A DNA stretch of 64,000 bases, from contig NZ_QVTD01000002.1 of NCBI RefSeq assembly GCF_003429105.1, forward strand, positions 1 to 64,000. Direction: 5' to 3'. A program made the position numbers and the translations under genes. Under the pieces are notes generated by a model, which saw only the letters and a program-made list of their open reading frames with translations, did not search any database and was not told where the DNA came from. This DNA comes from Peribacillus glennii (GTDB taxonomy: Bacteria; Bacillota; Bacilli; Bacillales; DSM-1321). Positions 1 through 8,231 of this stretch are shown here, in pieces. Position 1 is the first letter of the stretch, and the number at the start of each line of letters is the position of its first letter.

Positions 1-30
1 TCCTGAGCCAGGATCAAACTCTCCGAAGAA
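1..30 (-). rRNA. 16S rRNA gene, 5' end only (partial)
   Basis: The complement of the first bases reads as the universal start of bacterial 16S rRNA (AGAGTTTGATCCTGGCTCAG). The mature 5' end is placed at about base 30 by comparison with the Bacillus 16S start. The gene runs off the left edge of the window, so only about 30 nt are visible. Confidence 0.95.
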
Positions 31-195
31 ATGTTTGAATAGCTCACTTGCACATGGATGTGCTGGCATCGACGTTGTCACAGGACGTGACAAACTTAGT
101 CGATAATTTCTTGTTTTATAGTGTTTGCTCACTATTAAAATTAACGTTGGCGCTTTGTTTTGTTCAGTTTTCAAAGAGCAATTTCTTTTTGTCGT
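31..195 (-). promoter_or_regulatory. rRNA operon leader with boxA-like antitermination element
   Basis: On the minus strand the leader contains TGCTCTTTGAAAACTGAAC at about 162-180, the boxA-type sequence typical of Bacillus rRNA operon leaders. Nearer the 16S gene a perfect 7-bp inverted repeat, TTGTCAC-AGGAC-GTGACAA, spans 75-93 and probably forms a processing or antitermination hairpin. Function is inferred from family knowledge. Confidence 0.75.
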
Positions 196-200
196 TTATT

Positions 201-229
201 AATATACCACAATATGTTTTGGTTTACAA
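201..229 (-). promoter_or_regulatory. rrn promoter P2 (sigma-A type)
   Basis: On the minus strand TTGTAA, 17-nt spacer, TATATT. It is the nearer of two tandem promoters facing the 16S gene, an arrangement usual for Bacillus rRNA operons. Confidence 0.7.
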
Positions 230-282
230 CTTCTACGAAGTTTTCAATTTATTCCAAAATCACCTTTATCAGCGACTTATAA

Positions 283-311
283 ATAATACTTCATCAAAGA
301 AGAAAAGTCAA
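283..311 (-). promoter_or_regulatory. rrn promoter P1 (sigma-A type)
   Basis: On the minus strand TTGACT, 17-nt spacer, TATTAT, about 80 bp upstream of P2. The region from here to the end of ackA has no other gene that I can support. Confidence 0.75.
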
Positions 312-410
312 TATTTTTTTACGAAGATTGTGGAACACATTAACTATCGTTTTGAAGCGACTTAACTATATTACTATCCTTTATAAAGTTGGTCAATAGT
401 TTTTTTAAAC

Positions 411-446
411 AAAAATCCCCCATCGAATTACTTTTTCAATGGAGGA
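411..446 (-). terminator. Terminator of ackA
   Basis: On the minus strand TCCTCCAT pairs with ATGGGGGA (one G-U pair), followed by TTTTTG, just after the ackA stop codon. Confidence 0.7.
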
Positions 447-457
447 CATACAATCAA

Positions 458-1648
458 TTATACTTTTGTAAGCCGGAGGACATCACGGGCGATCATAACT
501 TCTTCATTTGTAGGAATGACCATTACTTTAACTGGTGAGTGTGGATAACTGATAAATGTTTCTTCCCCAATTGTCTTGTTTAGGGCGGGATCCCAATATA
601 CACCCATGAATTCAAGACCGCGAAGAACCCGTGCCCGGACTGCTTCACTGTTTTCACCGATTCCGGCGGTAAATATGATTGCATCTACACCGCTCATCCT
701 TGCAGCATATGAACCAATATATTTGTGGATTCTGTTCGCGAATACGTCGAGAGCCAATTCAGCACGCTTGTTTCCCTTTTCGGCTTCCGTTTTAATATCC
801 CTTAGGTCGCTTGAGAATCCTGAAATCGCGAGCATCCCGCTTTTCTTGTTGAGGACATCAAGTACTTCATCTGCCGTCTTACCCGTCTTCTCCATGATAT
901 ACGGGATCAGCGCCGGGTCAATATTTCCAGACCGTGTCCCCATGGTCACACCCGCTAGCGGAGTGAAGCCCATTGACGTATCGATTGATTTCCCGCCCTC
1001 GATGGCTGCAATGCTTGCACCATTCCCGAGATGGCAAGAAAGCAAACGAAGCTGTTCAAGGGGTCTTCCCATCATTTCTGCAGCTCGTTGAGAGACATAT
1101 TTATGCGAGGTGCCGTGGAAGCCGTATTTTCTAATGCCATATTTTTCGTAGTATTCATATGGCAAGCTGTATAAATAAGAAGAAGCTGGCATTGTCTGGT
1201 GGAAGGCTGTATCAAAAACCGCTACTGCCGGAACATTCGGCAGAATTTCCTGAAATGCCTTTATCCCTGTTAAGTTTGCTGGATTATGCAACGGAGCAAG
1301 GTCAGACAACTCTTGAATTTCCCTAAGGGCTTCATCCGTGATCAACGCCGAATCATTGAATTTTTCTCCACCGTGAACTACACGATGTCCGATTCCATCG
1401 ATTTCATCATAGGAATCAATGATTTCATGTTTGATCAGTTTTTCCAAAAGCAGCCTTACTGCTACAGCATGATTCGGTATATCGGTTGTTTCCGTAACTT
1501 TTTCACCATCGACAGTGATTGTGAAAATCGCATCATTCAAACCGATTCTTTCTACGAGCCCTTTTGTGATGACTTCCTCACTCGGCATTTCAAATAATTG
1601 AAATTTCAAAGAGGAGCTGCCCGCGTTGATGGCAATAATCTGTGACAT
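458..1648 (-). CDS. ackA: Acetate kinase
   Basis: Converts acetyl phosphate and ADP to acetate and ATP, the last step of overflow acetate production after phosphotransacetylase; cytoplasmic. The protein starts [16 protein letters not shown], the phosphate-binding acetokinase signature, and carries the second signature around [10 protein letters not shown] as well as the nucleotide-binding [10 protein letters not shown]. An in-frame ATG lies 18 codons upstream, but the start at 1648 has a clear AAGGAG ribosome site 8 nt away and gives 396 residues, the usual length (about 395). It follows ytxK on the same strand, separated by a terminator-like hairpin, and has its own promoter region with a CcpA operator at 1752. 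In B. subtilis ackA is activated by CcpA through such an upstream cre. Identity is certain. Confidence 0.98.
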   Translation of the reverse strand: MSQIIAINAGSSSLKFQLFEMPSEEVITKGLVERIGLNDAIFTITVDGEKVTETTDIPNHAVAVRLLLEKLIKHEIIDSYDEIDGIGHRVVHGGEKFNDSALITDEALREIQELSDLAPLHNPANLTGIKAFQEILPNVPAVAVFDTAFHQTMPASSYLYSLPYEYYEKYGIRKYGFHGTSHKYVSQRAAEMMGRPLEQLRLLSCHLGNGASIAAIEGGKSIDTSMGFTPLAGVTMGTRSGNIDPALIPYIMEKTGKTADEVLDVLNKKSGMLAISGFSSDLRDIKTEAEKGNKRAELALDVFANRIHKYIGSYAARMSGVDAIIFTAGIGENSEAVRARVLRGLEFMGVYWDPALNKTIGEETFISYPHSPVKVMVIPTNEEVMIARDVLRLTKV

Positions 1649-1708
1649 ATTTCCGCTCCTTTTCTTTATGCTAAATCCCATAGGGATAAAATGCCGTAAC
1701 AATTTTTC

Positions 1709-1737
1709 ATTTAATCATTGAATAAAATGCTTTTCAA
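1709..1737 (-). promoter_or_regulatory. Probable ackA promoter
   Basis: Minus strand TTGAAA, 17-nt spacer, TTAAAT. The -10 is poor, as expected for an activated promoter. The start point it predicts (about 1702) puts the cre site roughly 57 bp upstream, the position class from which CcpA activates. Confidence 0.45.
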
Positions 1738-1751
1738 GAACCAGATCAAAT

Positions 1752-1765
1752 TGTTAGCGCTTGCA
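1752..1765 (-). promoter_or_regulatory. cre site (CcpA operator) upstream of ackA
   Basis: Minus strand TGCAAGCGCTAACA fits the cre consensus TGNAANCGNWNNCW at every position. It lies about 105-115 bp upstream of the ackA start. Activation by CcpA is known for ackA in B. subtilis; the ccpA gene itself is in this window at 33342-34343. Confidence 0.8.
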
Positions 1766-1808
1766 GCCAAAAGAAAATGAATTCAAATTTTTTCGATAAT
1801 ATGAACAT

Positions 1809-1841
1809 AAAAGCTAATGCCTAAAAGGCCATTAGCTTTTA
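1809..1841 (-). terminator. Terminator of ytxK
   Basis: AAAGCTAATG-GCC pairs with its complement around a short A-rich loop, with T-rich flanks, directly after the ytxK stop and before the ackA promoter. Confidence 0.6.
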
Positions 1842-1850
1842 TAGAAAAAA

Positions 1851-2840
1851 TCAGTACTTTTCCTGTTTAAACCATTCATCGATTTTGCCCATTACCGATT
1901 TCGTAGCCCTCGCATCGGACAGCTTGGGCAGGTTGACCAATAAAGCGTTTTTCGGTGCGTGTAAGCCCTCTTTTTTCTTTTGGAGGATCAATATGCTCTT
2001 CGCCGCAGCCTCTGTTTTAAACATTGATAAGGGGAGCTGGACCATTCCTTGTATATGCGTATATTTTTTTAAATAGTCATTGAGTTTTTTGGCTTCTTCT
2101 GAAAGAAATAACCTATTTGGGACGATGAAAAATAAATACCCTCCGTCCTGCACATGGTTAACGCTTTGCTCGATAAATAAGTGATGGGAATAGGAATGGC
2201 CACTGTCAGCAGCCAATTCATATTCTGCCGCCCTGACGTCGTTTGGATAATACCCGACAGGGAGATCGCTCACTGCGACGTTGGCCGGATCAATGAACAG
2301 AGGCTCAAGGCTGTCCTGGGTAAAAAATTGTACGGAGTGTTCCTGAAGATTTGCGCCGGAATATGCCAGCCTGATTAAAGTCTCATCTATATCCACTCCG
2401 TAGGCAGAAATCTGTTGGCCGGATAAATGGTTCATGATGGTAAAAACCAGATTTCCTGTTCCTACAGCCGGATCAATCATGGATAATTCCTGATTATTAT
2501 TTGTAAATTTCCCGATTAAATAGCTTACAAACATTCCCACTGCATCCGGTGTCATCTGGTGGTTCGGCTGGATGTTTTCCTGCATTCCTTTTAATATCGC
2601 AAGCTGATATGCTTTCCGGATATCTTCTTTTGTATAATTTCGTGTGGAAAAGTGTTGATAAATCTTAGATAATCTTTTCCTTGAAAGTTCACTTATTTCT
2701 TCCTGGATGACATGACCGTGAAAAAAGTTTTCGCCCGTTTCACCAAGTGCATCCAAATATGTACAAGACAGCTCTTCTTGCAGGATTTGCGCTGTTTCAT
2801 CAAATTTCTCAAATAATTCTTCAATTGGGGTAAAATTCAC
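1851..2840 (-). CDS. ytxK: Class I SAM-dependent methyltransferase, YtxK family
   Basis: A 329-residue protein of the N-6 DNA methylase fold. Residues 123-133 (DPAVGTGNLVF) form the SAM-binding motif I, and VSDLPVGYYP at 190-199 occupies the place of the catalytic NPPY motif but has DLPV instead, so amino-methyl transfer to adenine is doubtful. There is no specificity subunit or restriction gene nearby. It lies directly upstream of ackA, as in B. subtilis, where ytxK is of unknown function. The real substrate cannot be read from the sequence. Confidence 0.9.
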   Translation of the reverse strand: MNFTPIEELFEKFDETAQILQEELSCTYLDALGETGENFFHGHVIQEEISELSRKRLSKIYQHFSTRNYTKEDIRKAYQLAILKGMQENIQPNHQMTPDAVGMFVSYLIGKFTNNNQELSMIDPAVGTGNLVFTIMNHLSGQQISAYGVDIDETLIRLAYSGANLQEHSVQFFTQDSLEPLFIDPANVAVSDLPVGYYPNDVRAAEYELAADSGHSYSHHLFIEQSVNHVQDGGYLFFIVPNRLFLSEEAKKLNDYLKKYTHIQGMVQLPLSMFKTEAAAKSILILQKKKEGLHAPKNALLVNLPKLSDARATKSVMGKIDEWFKQEKY

Positions 2841-2973
2841 TTCTAACTTCCTCCTGTTTCAATCTTTCCTTATTTTATCCGGCAAAGCACCTTGGCACAA
2901 GTTAGGGGATTGTATGTTGGTTAAATTAATGGAGGCAGATGGGTAATGTAAAATAAATTATCGCTTTCCCACA

Positions 2974-3014
2974 AAAAGGCCGCCCACGGAATACAATTCA
3001 CATAAGCGGCTATA
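2974..3014 (-). terminator. Possible tpx terminator
   Basis: GCCGC and GCGGC arms at 3006-3010 and 2979-2983 with a long 22-nt loop, followed on the minus strand by CTTTTTG. The long loop lowers certainty. Confidence 0.45.
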
Positions 3015-3075
3015 GCTTTAGGATCGCGAAACGTTTTACAGTACGAATCAGTTATCGTTTTCGCTTAACTGTGGA

Positions 3076-3576
3076 TTATTTTGCAGCTTTTGCAGCTTCG
3101 ATGGCTGCCTCATAGTTTGGATGGCTTGTACCTTCGCTTACATATTCCGCATATACGACTTTATCGCTGGAGTCTACAACAAAAACGGAACGGGCTAATA
3201 AACGGAGATCTTGCATGATGACGCCGTAAGCTTCGCCAAAAGACAGATCACGGTGGTCAGAGAGCACCTGGACATTATCAAGGCCGCTTGCCGCACACCA
3301 GCGTTTTTGGGCAAATGGCAGGTCGACGCTGATTGTCAAAACTTGAACATTACCGATTTTAGATGCATCTTCGTTGAACCGTCTTGTCTGCGCATCACAA
3401 ACACCGGTATCGATAGAAGGGACAACACTGATAATCCTGACAGTTCCTTTGCTGTCGCTCAATTTCACTTCAGAAAGATCATTTGCGAGAACCGTGAAAT
3501 CAGGAGCCTGGTCTCCAACTTTGACCTCACTGCCTGCCAATGTAACCGGATTGTTTTTAAATGTTACGGATGCCAT
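3076..3576 (-). CDS. tpx: Thiol peroxidase Tpx
   Basis: A 166-residue 2-Cys peroxiredoxin that reduces hydrogen peroxide and alkyl hydroperoxides with electrons from thioredoxin. The peroxidatic cysteine is Cys60 in [15 protein letters not shown] and the resolving cysteine Cys94 in KRWCAASG, the standard atypical 2-Cys pair of Tpx. Length is that of the family (about 167). A strong ribosome site (AAAGGAGG) precedes the ATG and a clear sigma-A promoter lies at 3617-3645, so it is probably a single-gene unit. Confidence 0.97.
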   Translation of the reverse strand: MASVTFKNNPVTLAGSEVKVGDQAPDFTVLANDLSEVKLSDSKGTVRIISVVPSIDTGVCDAQTRRFNEDASKIGNVQVLTISVDLPFAQKRWCAASGLDNVQVLSDHRDLSFGEAYGVIMQDLRLLARSVFVVDSSDKVVYAEYVSEGTSHPNYEAAIEAAKAAK

Positions 3577-3616
3577 GATAATTCCTCCTTTAAATCAATG
3601 AATATGTACAGTGTTA

Positions 3617-3645
3617 ATCATATGGCCTCGAGGAAATTTTTGCAA
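3617..3645 (-). promoter_or_regulatory. tpx promoter
   Basis: Minus strand TTGCAA, 17-nt spacer, TATGAT, about 40 bp upstream of the tpx start codon. Confidence 0.6.
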
Positions 3646-3667
3646 TTATTTTACCCGGCCAGCTAAT

Positions 3668-3691
3668 GAAAAAAGGGGAGAAATATTCCCC
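3668..3691 (-). terminator. Terminator of ytfI-ytfJ
   Basis: Minus strand GGGGA, 7-nt loop, TCCCC, then TTTTTTC, just after the ytfJ stop. Confidence 0.6.
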
Positions 3692-3722
3692 CCAGGCCTT
3701 TTTGGCTCATGTAGTCGCCCAT

Positions 3723-4211
3723 TCAGTTGTCATAATCCTCAGAATAGCTTCCCCTTCCTGATTGCTGGCGATTCTTCTGCTGTTTCTGATTATCCTGGGT
3801 CCGGTTACCCTGCTTTTGGTTTCCATTATTGGAGAGCATGTTCTGGATTTTTTCGACGAGTGAAGGTGCTGTATCGAGCATTTTTTCAAGCAGATGCGTC
3901 CCTTGTTCCAGATGGAGCATTTTCACACCCTGAGAACCGACAATCAAGAAAGCGATCGGTGTAATGGAAACACCGCCCCCGCTTCCCCCTCCGAAAGGCT
4001 GTTTAGCCTGGGAACTTCCGTCGGAGCCTCCGCTGTCCACGATAAATTCACTTCCGCCGGCGGCAAAACCAAAACCTACCTTCGAAACTGTCAAGATGAC
4101 ACTTCCGTCAGGAGTCTCGACGGGGTCGCCTATGATTGTATTAACATCAACCATTTCCTTTAGATTTTCCATTGCCGCAGTCATTAAGCCTTGAATTGGA
4201 TGGTCCGCCAT
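3723..4211 (-). CDS. ytfJ: Spore protein YtfJ (GerW family)
   Basis: A 162-residue GerW/YtfJ-family protein. The N-terminal half carries the family pattern (DVNTIIGDPVETPDG followed by SKVGFGFAAGGSE). A glycine-rich stretch (GGGSGGG) precedes a predicted hydrophobic segment (VSITPIAFLIVG), and the C-terminus is a low-complexity Gln/Asn/Arg tail of about 40 residues. In B. subtilis the protein is made in the forespore and is needed for germination with L-alanine. It is 17 bp downstream of ytfI, so the two are co-transcribed, ending at the hairpin at 3668. Its presence argues for a spore-forming host. Confidence 0.93.
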   Translation of the reverse strand: MADHPIQGLMTAAMENLKEMVDVNTIIGDPVETPDGSVILTVSKVGFGFAAGGSEFIVDSGGSDGSSQAKQPFGGGSGGGVSITPIAFLIVGSQGVKMLHLEQGTHLLEKMLDTAPSLVEKIQNMLSNNGNQKQGNRTQDNQKQQKNRQQSGRGSYSEDYDN

Positions 4212-4228
4212 CTGTTCATTCCTCCACT

Positions 4229-4921
4229 CTACATCGGTTGTTCTTCTGATCCGTTATATACGTTTGTATTGGCGCTTGTATTCTCCGCATTCAAATAACG
4301 CGATAGTTTTATCGCTGCCAATATAGCTTCTCCGATACGAACCTGGAATATACAAGTGATAGAGGTATAAAAAACAGGGCGTGCAAAATCAGGGGTCACG
4401 GAAAAGGCAGGCTGTCTCTTGAAATGCAAGTAACTGTCCAATATACCTATTATTGACCCTTTCACAGCGAGGAACCCCCCCGCAACCATCCCTGTGTAAA
4501 AGGCATCGCCTGTTCCTGCTAAGCTGTGCCATTCAAACTTTCTTACTTTTACCTTGCGAAACATTGCCTTGCATAGCCGGTGGTAGCTGTAAAACTTGCT
4601 GATGAATTGGTCCGTATCCATCAAGCCATTTAGTGGATATTCCCGTAAGTTAGAATTGCCTGGCCCTTCTGCATTTTCCTTTTCCGATTCCTTCGAAGCC
4701 ATATCCTGGTCTTTGGAGGCATTATGGGTTTTCTTATTCATTGGGACATTCATCGTATACCTCAAAATTCCGAACCATGCCCGAAGTTTTATACAAAAAT
4801 CATCAGGGGTTGGCGGCTGATGGTGATAATGCACGATGATTTTCACCCTCGTGAACACAAGCAAAACCAGCAGCGCAAGAAAAAATGCCGTTATTCCAAA
4901 CGCCCATGCCATATACCCCAC
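4229..4921 (-). CDS. ytfI: DUF2953 membrane protein YtfI
   Basis: A 230-residue protein with one N-terminal membrane helix (about residues 5-25, AFGITAFFLALLVLLVFTRV) and a long soluble part. The KVRKFEWHSLAGTGDAFYTG region is typical of the DUF2953 family, found beside ytfJ in spore-formers. Co-transcribed with ytfJ, the partnership suggests a role in spore membrane or germination assembly, but no biochemical function is known. A low-complexity Lys/Asp/Glu segment lies near residues 62-85. Confidence 0.88.
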   Translation of the reverse strand: MGYMAWAFGITAFFLALLVLLVFTRVKIIVHYHHQPPTPDDFCIKLRAWFGILRYTMNVPMNKKTHNASKDQDMASKESEKENAEGPGNSNLREYPLNGLMDTDQFISKFYSYHRLCKAMFRKVKVRKFEWHSLAGTGDAFYTGMVAGGFLAVKGSIIGILDSYLHFKRQPAFSVTPDFARPVFYTSITCIFQVRIGEAILAAIKLSRYLNAENTSANTNVYNGSEEQPM

Positions 4922-4950
4922 CCCTTTCCAACAACCATTATCGGCTACAG

Positions 4951-4984
4951 GAAAAAAAATAAACCTGCCGATGTTTATCGGCAG
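4951..4984 (-). terminator. Terminator between yteJ and ytfI
   Basis: Minus strand CTGCCGAT, AAAC loop, ATCGGCAG, then GTTTATTTTTTTT. It separates the sppA-yteJ unit from ytfI-ytfJ. Confidence 0.85.
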
Positions 4985-4992
4985 ATTTGATT

Positions 4993-5562
4993 CTATCTTC
5001 TATCCAATATGACTGAGGTATCCGCAAAAATGTCATGAAGGCCCTGTTTTTTCGGCAGCCAGCCGACAATAATGTAGCCTATGATGATTGTCTTCGAAAT
5101 GAACCTGCCGATAAATTCCCTGAAAAGAACTGTTCCCCATGAGAGTTTTTCTTCTTTCAGGCTGACCACCTTTAACCCGAAAATCATTTTCCCCAGGGTT
5201 TGACCTGCATATTTCGTCATCAACATAAAATACAGGTAATAGACAATGGCTGTACATAAATTTTCTGCTGAGAACCATCCCTGGTCCGATGGGTCCAATG
5301 CCTTAAATATCGGGTGCACAATAATGCGATTGATGCTCCCTACAATGACCAGGTCGGCCAAATAAGCCCAGAACCGCATCCAAAACCCCGCAAATGACAA
5401 TTGGGATTTTCCCACTGTGCCTGTGTGTTCTAGCCCTCTGGTATCGTAAGTTGATGTTTCAGTTGGTCCGTCCTGCGCATTGTTTCTTTGTTCATTAGAT
5501 AGATCTGCCGTTGTAGCCCTGTCTGACCATTCGTCTGTTGTTGTGTCGTTACGTTCATTCAT
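4993..5562 (-). CDS. yteJ: RDD family membrane protein YteJ
   Basis: A 189-residue protein. After a polar, charged N-terminus of about 55 residues comes an RDD domain: FAGFWMRFWAYLADLVIVG starts the first membrane helix with the Arg and Asp residues of the family, followed by two more hydrophobic segments and AGQTLGKMIFGLKVV. It sits 12 bp downstream of sppA. In B. subtilis YteJ binds SppA and inhibits its protease activity, so the pair is a protease with its own membrane inhibitor. Confidence 0.93.
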   Translation of the reverse strand: MNERNDTTTDEWSDRATTADLSNEQRNNAQDGPTETSTYDTRGLEHTGTVGKSQLSFAGFWMRFWAYLADLVIVGSINRIIVHPIFKALDPSDQGWFSAENLCTAIVYYLYFMLMTKYAGQTLGKMIFGLKVVSLKEEKLSWGTVLFREFIGRFISKTIIIGYIIVGWLPKKQGLHDIFADTSVILDRR

Positions 5563-5574
5563 GTCTCCACCCCC

Positions 5575-6582
5575 TTATTCCGCATACAAGTACATAAGGC
5601 GAGGAGAATTTGGCTGGGAAAGTAATTTAAGCAAGCCGGCAGTTTCCAGGTCTTTTCCCATCAGCTTCTGGGCACCCATTCCCAACAGTGAACCAAAGCC
5701 TATTGCATCCGTATACCGGACAACCTGGGCGTCCGGACTTTTAATTTCTTTTTTCATTGCATCCGTTACATCTTCGAGATGGCCGAATTCGTCTATCAGA
5801 TTTACTTCCTTTGCCTGGCGGCCATCGTAAATCCTTCCGTCCGCAAGTTCCCTTACTCGGTTTTCCGGCATGTTCCGTCCATCGGCAATGATTTTTACAA
5901 ATTGATCATAAGAATTGTTGATCATCGTTTGAAGGATTTTTCGCTCTTCCGCAGTCATTTCCCGGTTCGGGCTCATGATATCTTTATATGGCCCGCTTTT
6001 GATTGTAACAAATTCAACCCCATATTTCTTTGCAAGTTTTTCGTAGTTATATCCCTGCATGATCACGCCAAGCGAGCCAGTCATCGTTTCAGGGCTTGCA
6101 TAGATTTTATCGGCGGGCGCTGAAATATAGTAGCCGCCTGAAGCCGCCATTGAACCCATGGAGATGTAAACCGGCTTTTTCGTATCTTTTTGGATTTCCT
6201 TTATCTTGTCGTATATTTCCGCACTTTCGACAACTCCACCGCCCGGCGAGTTGACATGAAGGACGATTCCCTTGATATCCCCGTCGTCCTTTGCCATTTG
6301 AAGCTTATCCATGAAAGCGCGGTGATGATAGCCTCCGGCACTCATGATCGGATTTGTTTCCCCTGTATCCTGGATTACTCCATCCAGATCAAATACGGCA
6401 ATTTTATTTAATTCATCCTCGCCTTCCATAACCTCTTCCATAAATTCCTGGTCAGCAGCGAACATGTCATTAAAAATTTCTTCCGTATCGGCGAATATTA
6501 GCGATGAAGCGATACTGGTGCCGATAGACACAAAAAATAACACGGCCGCAATTACAAGAGCGGCCCACCTTTTCCCGTTCAT
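5575..6582 (-). CDS. sppA: Signal peptide peptidase SppA
   Basis: A 335-residue membrane-anchored serine protease that degrades signal peptides left in the membrane. One N-terminal membrane helix covers about residues 7-30. The catalytic serine is Ser148 in SMGSMAASGGYY and the lysine base Lys200 in KSGPYKD, matching the Ser/Lys dyad of the B. subtilis enzyme (147/199). NSPGGGVVES at 111-120 is the oxyanion-region motif of the ClpP/crotonase-like fold. First gene of a two-gene unit with yteJ; the ATG has a GAGGAACGGAA ribosome site. Confidence 0.96.
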   Translation of the reverse strand: MNGKRWAALVIAAVLFFVSIGTSIASSLIFADTEEIFNDMFAADQEFMEEVMEGEDELNKIAVFDLDGVIQDTGETNPIMSAGGYHHRAFMDKLQMAKDDGDIKGIVLHVNSPGGGVVESAEIYDKIKEIQKDTKKPVYISMGSMAASGGYYISAPADKIYASPETMTGSLGVIMQGYNYEKLAKKYGVEFVTIKSGPYKDIMSPNREMTAEERKILQTMINNSYDQFVKIIADGRNMPENRVRELADGRIYDGRQAKEVNLIDEFGHLEDVTDAMKKEIKSPDAQVVRYTDAIGFGSLLGMGAQKLMGKDLETAGLLKLLSQPNSPRLMYLYAE

Positions 6583-6738
6583 TTCCGTTCCTCCTCTGGG
6601 CTAAATCTTTAGCAATATTATGTACGTTCAGGTTTTAAAAATGTTTCATAACATGATACACTAATAGCGCATTTCTTAATTGTACCAAAGTATTCACTTT
6701 ATGGAAAAGACCGATTTTCAAGGAAATGGGGAGAGACA

Positions 6739-7539
6739 ATGGCAGGCCGCCGAAATATTTATTTCTTCTATCCGGAAGTTGCTGAAAACATGGAAAAGGC
6801 CCAGCCTTTATACGAGCTTGCGGAACGCTATTCGTTTAACATTGTTAAGGATTACCGGAAAGCGAACATCATTGTAAGTATTGGCGGGGATGGCACATTC
6901 CTGCAGGCTGTGCGCAAAACCGGTTTCCGGGATGATTGTTTGTATGCGGGCATTTCAACGACAGGAAACTTAAATATGTATTGCGATTTCCACCTTGACG
7001 ACTCGAGCAAGATGATCGACGCAGCTACCAGGGAACAAATGGAGGTCCGGAGATATCCGACGATTCAAATCAAAATGGATGATCAGCCGGCGCTTTACGC
7101 ATTAAATGAACTTTCCTTGCGTTCATCCATCATTAAAACACTGGTAATGGATTTATTCATTGACGGCCTTCATTTTGAGACATTCCGGGGTGACGGGATC
7201 ATTGTTGCAACCCCGACAGGAAGCACTGCCTACAATAAATCTGTGGGCGGCGCCGTTGTTGACCCAATCCTGCCCTGCTTTCAGGTAAGCGAACTGGCAT
7301 CATTGAATAATAATACATACCGCACGCTCGGTTCATCATTTATCCTGGGCAAAGGCCGCACACTTGACATCAACCTTTCAGGTGAAGGAAAGCAATACCC
7401 AATTATCGGCCTGGATAATGAAGCGATGAGCATAAGCCATGTTCAAAAAATCAATGTTGCCTTAAGCGGTAAAGAAATCAAAACAGTTAAGTTACGCGAC
7501 AATTCCTTTTGGGAAAAAGTCAGAAGAACGTTTTTATAA
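6739..7539 (+). CDS. nadK: NAD kinase (second, NadF2-type paralogue)
   Basis: ATP-dependent phosphorylation of NAD to NADP in the cytoplasm. The protein (266 residues) has the GGDGT motif at 49-53, shared by NAD and lipid kinases, and the TPTGSTAYNKS motif of the second domain. It starts at an ATG with a GGGGAGA ribosome site 4 nt upstream. Its place next to sppA corresponds to the B. subtilis ppnKB (nadF2, ytdI) locus rather than the other NAD kinase gene. It is divergent from sppA and transcribed alone; a strong stem-loop at 7592 follows. Confidence 0.95.
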   Translation: MAGRRNIYFFYPEVAENMEKAQPLYELAERYSFNIVKDYRKANIIVSIGGDGTFLQAVRKTGFRDDCLYAGISTTGNLNMYCDFHLDDSSKMIDAATREQMEVRRYPTIQIKMDDQPALYALNELSLRSSIIKTLVMDLFIDGLHFETFRGDGIIVATPTGSTAYNKSVGGAVVDPILPCFQVSELASLNNNTYRTLGSSFILGKGRTLDINLSGEGKQYPIIGLDNEAMSISHVQKINVALSGKEIKTVKLRDNSFWEKVRRTFL

Positions 7540-7591
7540 GAGAGGCAATGCCTTTCGTTTCAACAAGATGGTACACCACCAGGAATTTTCA

Positions 7592-7623
7592 TGTCTAAAA
7601 GAGCCAGTCGGCTCCTTTAGACA
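7592..7623. terminator. 14-bp stem-loop between convergent genes
   Basis: Arms TGTCTAAAAGAGCC and GGCTCCTTTAGACA pair with one mismatch around an AGTC loop. It separates nadK from the convergent SRPBCC gene. Neither strand has a good T-run, so it may be a weak terminator or an mRNA end stabiliser. Confidence 0.5.
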
Positions 7624-7637
7624 TAAAGCTTATGTAC

Positions 7638-8078
7638 CTAATGAATTAACGATGCCCGCAAATTATTTACGCCATTTTCCAAATAAGCCTTTAAACAGGT
7701 CAACACATAGACCCAACCTTCTTTTTGTCCTATCATTTTGTTTACTATTTCAGGGTCATCTTCATTCAAACCGGATTCGTTTATTTCAATAATTGTACTC
7801 GTATGATCCAGCTCTTTCAGGGTAATGGTTACAACCGTTTGTTCACCATATCCCCCCCAAGAGAACACGATTTTTTTATTTTCTCCGACTTCCAATACAT
7901 TTATTTCCACTTCTGCATTGTATTCATCATATCTCCAAGTAATCTTCTCGCCTTGTTCCAGTCTTCCAGTTCCAGTTGAAAACCAATAATTAGACATTTT
8001 TTCAGGGTCTGCTATGGCTTCAAACACCTCGTTTGCTGGCTTTAATATTTTAAATTTCGTAATTACTTGAGTATCCAT
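7638..8078 (-). CDS. SRPBCC / AHSA1-type domain protein
   Basis: A 146-residue single-domain START-like (SRPBCC) protein. It starts MDTQVITKFKILKPANEVFEAI and has the typical FSTGTGRLEQGEKITWRY and KIVFSWGG strands of activator-of-Hsp90-ATPase-1-like proteins; these bind hydrophobic ligands but individual functions are rarely known. The ATG at 8078 is preferred over one 22 codons upstream because AAAGGGAG lies 9 nt before it. Transcribed alone; an inverted repeat at 8139 could be an operator. Confidence 0.85.
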   Translation of the reverse strand: MDTQVITKFKILKPANEVFEAIADPEKMSNYWFSTGTGRLEQGEKITWRYDEYNAEVEINVLEVGENKKIVFSWGGYGEQTVVTITLKELDHTSTIIEINESGLNEDDPEIVNKMIGQKEGWVYVLTCLKAYLENGVNNLRASLIH

Positions 8079-8138
8079 GCACAACATCTCCCTTTCAGTA
8101 TAATCAATAATTCTTCTTGGTCCCTTTTGTTTATTATT

Positions 8139-8152
8139 TAACAACCGATTGT
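8139..8152. promoter_or_regulatory. Possible operator upstream of the SRPBCC gene
   Basis: AACAA-CCGA-TTGTT, a 5-bp-arm inverted repeat about 60 bp upstream of the start codon, in a 150-bp AT-rich interval. The regulator is unknown. Confidence 0.3.
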
Positions 8153-8190
8153 TTTATTCAAATATAACCGGAGTTTTTTACTACCTTTAT

Positions 8191-8220
8191 AAAAAAGAGG
8201 AACGGCGTCAGCCATTCCTC
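8191..8220 (-). terminator. Terminator of rarD
   Basis: Minus strand GAGGAATGGC, TGAC, GCCGTTCCTC with T6 following, 11 bp after the rarD stop. Confidence 0.85.
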
Positions 8221-8231
8221 TAGCATTAATA

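Noticed and set aside
48..365. 105-codon open frame on the plus strand
   Set aside because: It lies opposite the rRNA leader and both rrn promoters, is rich in Phe/Leu from AT-rich DNA and has no ribosome site.
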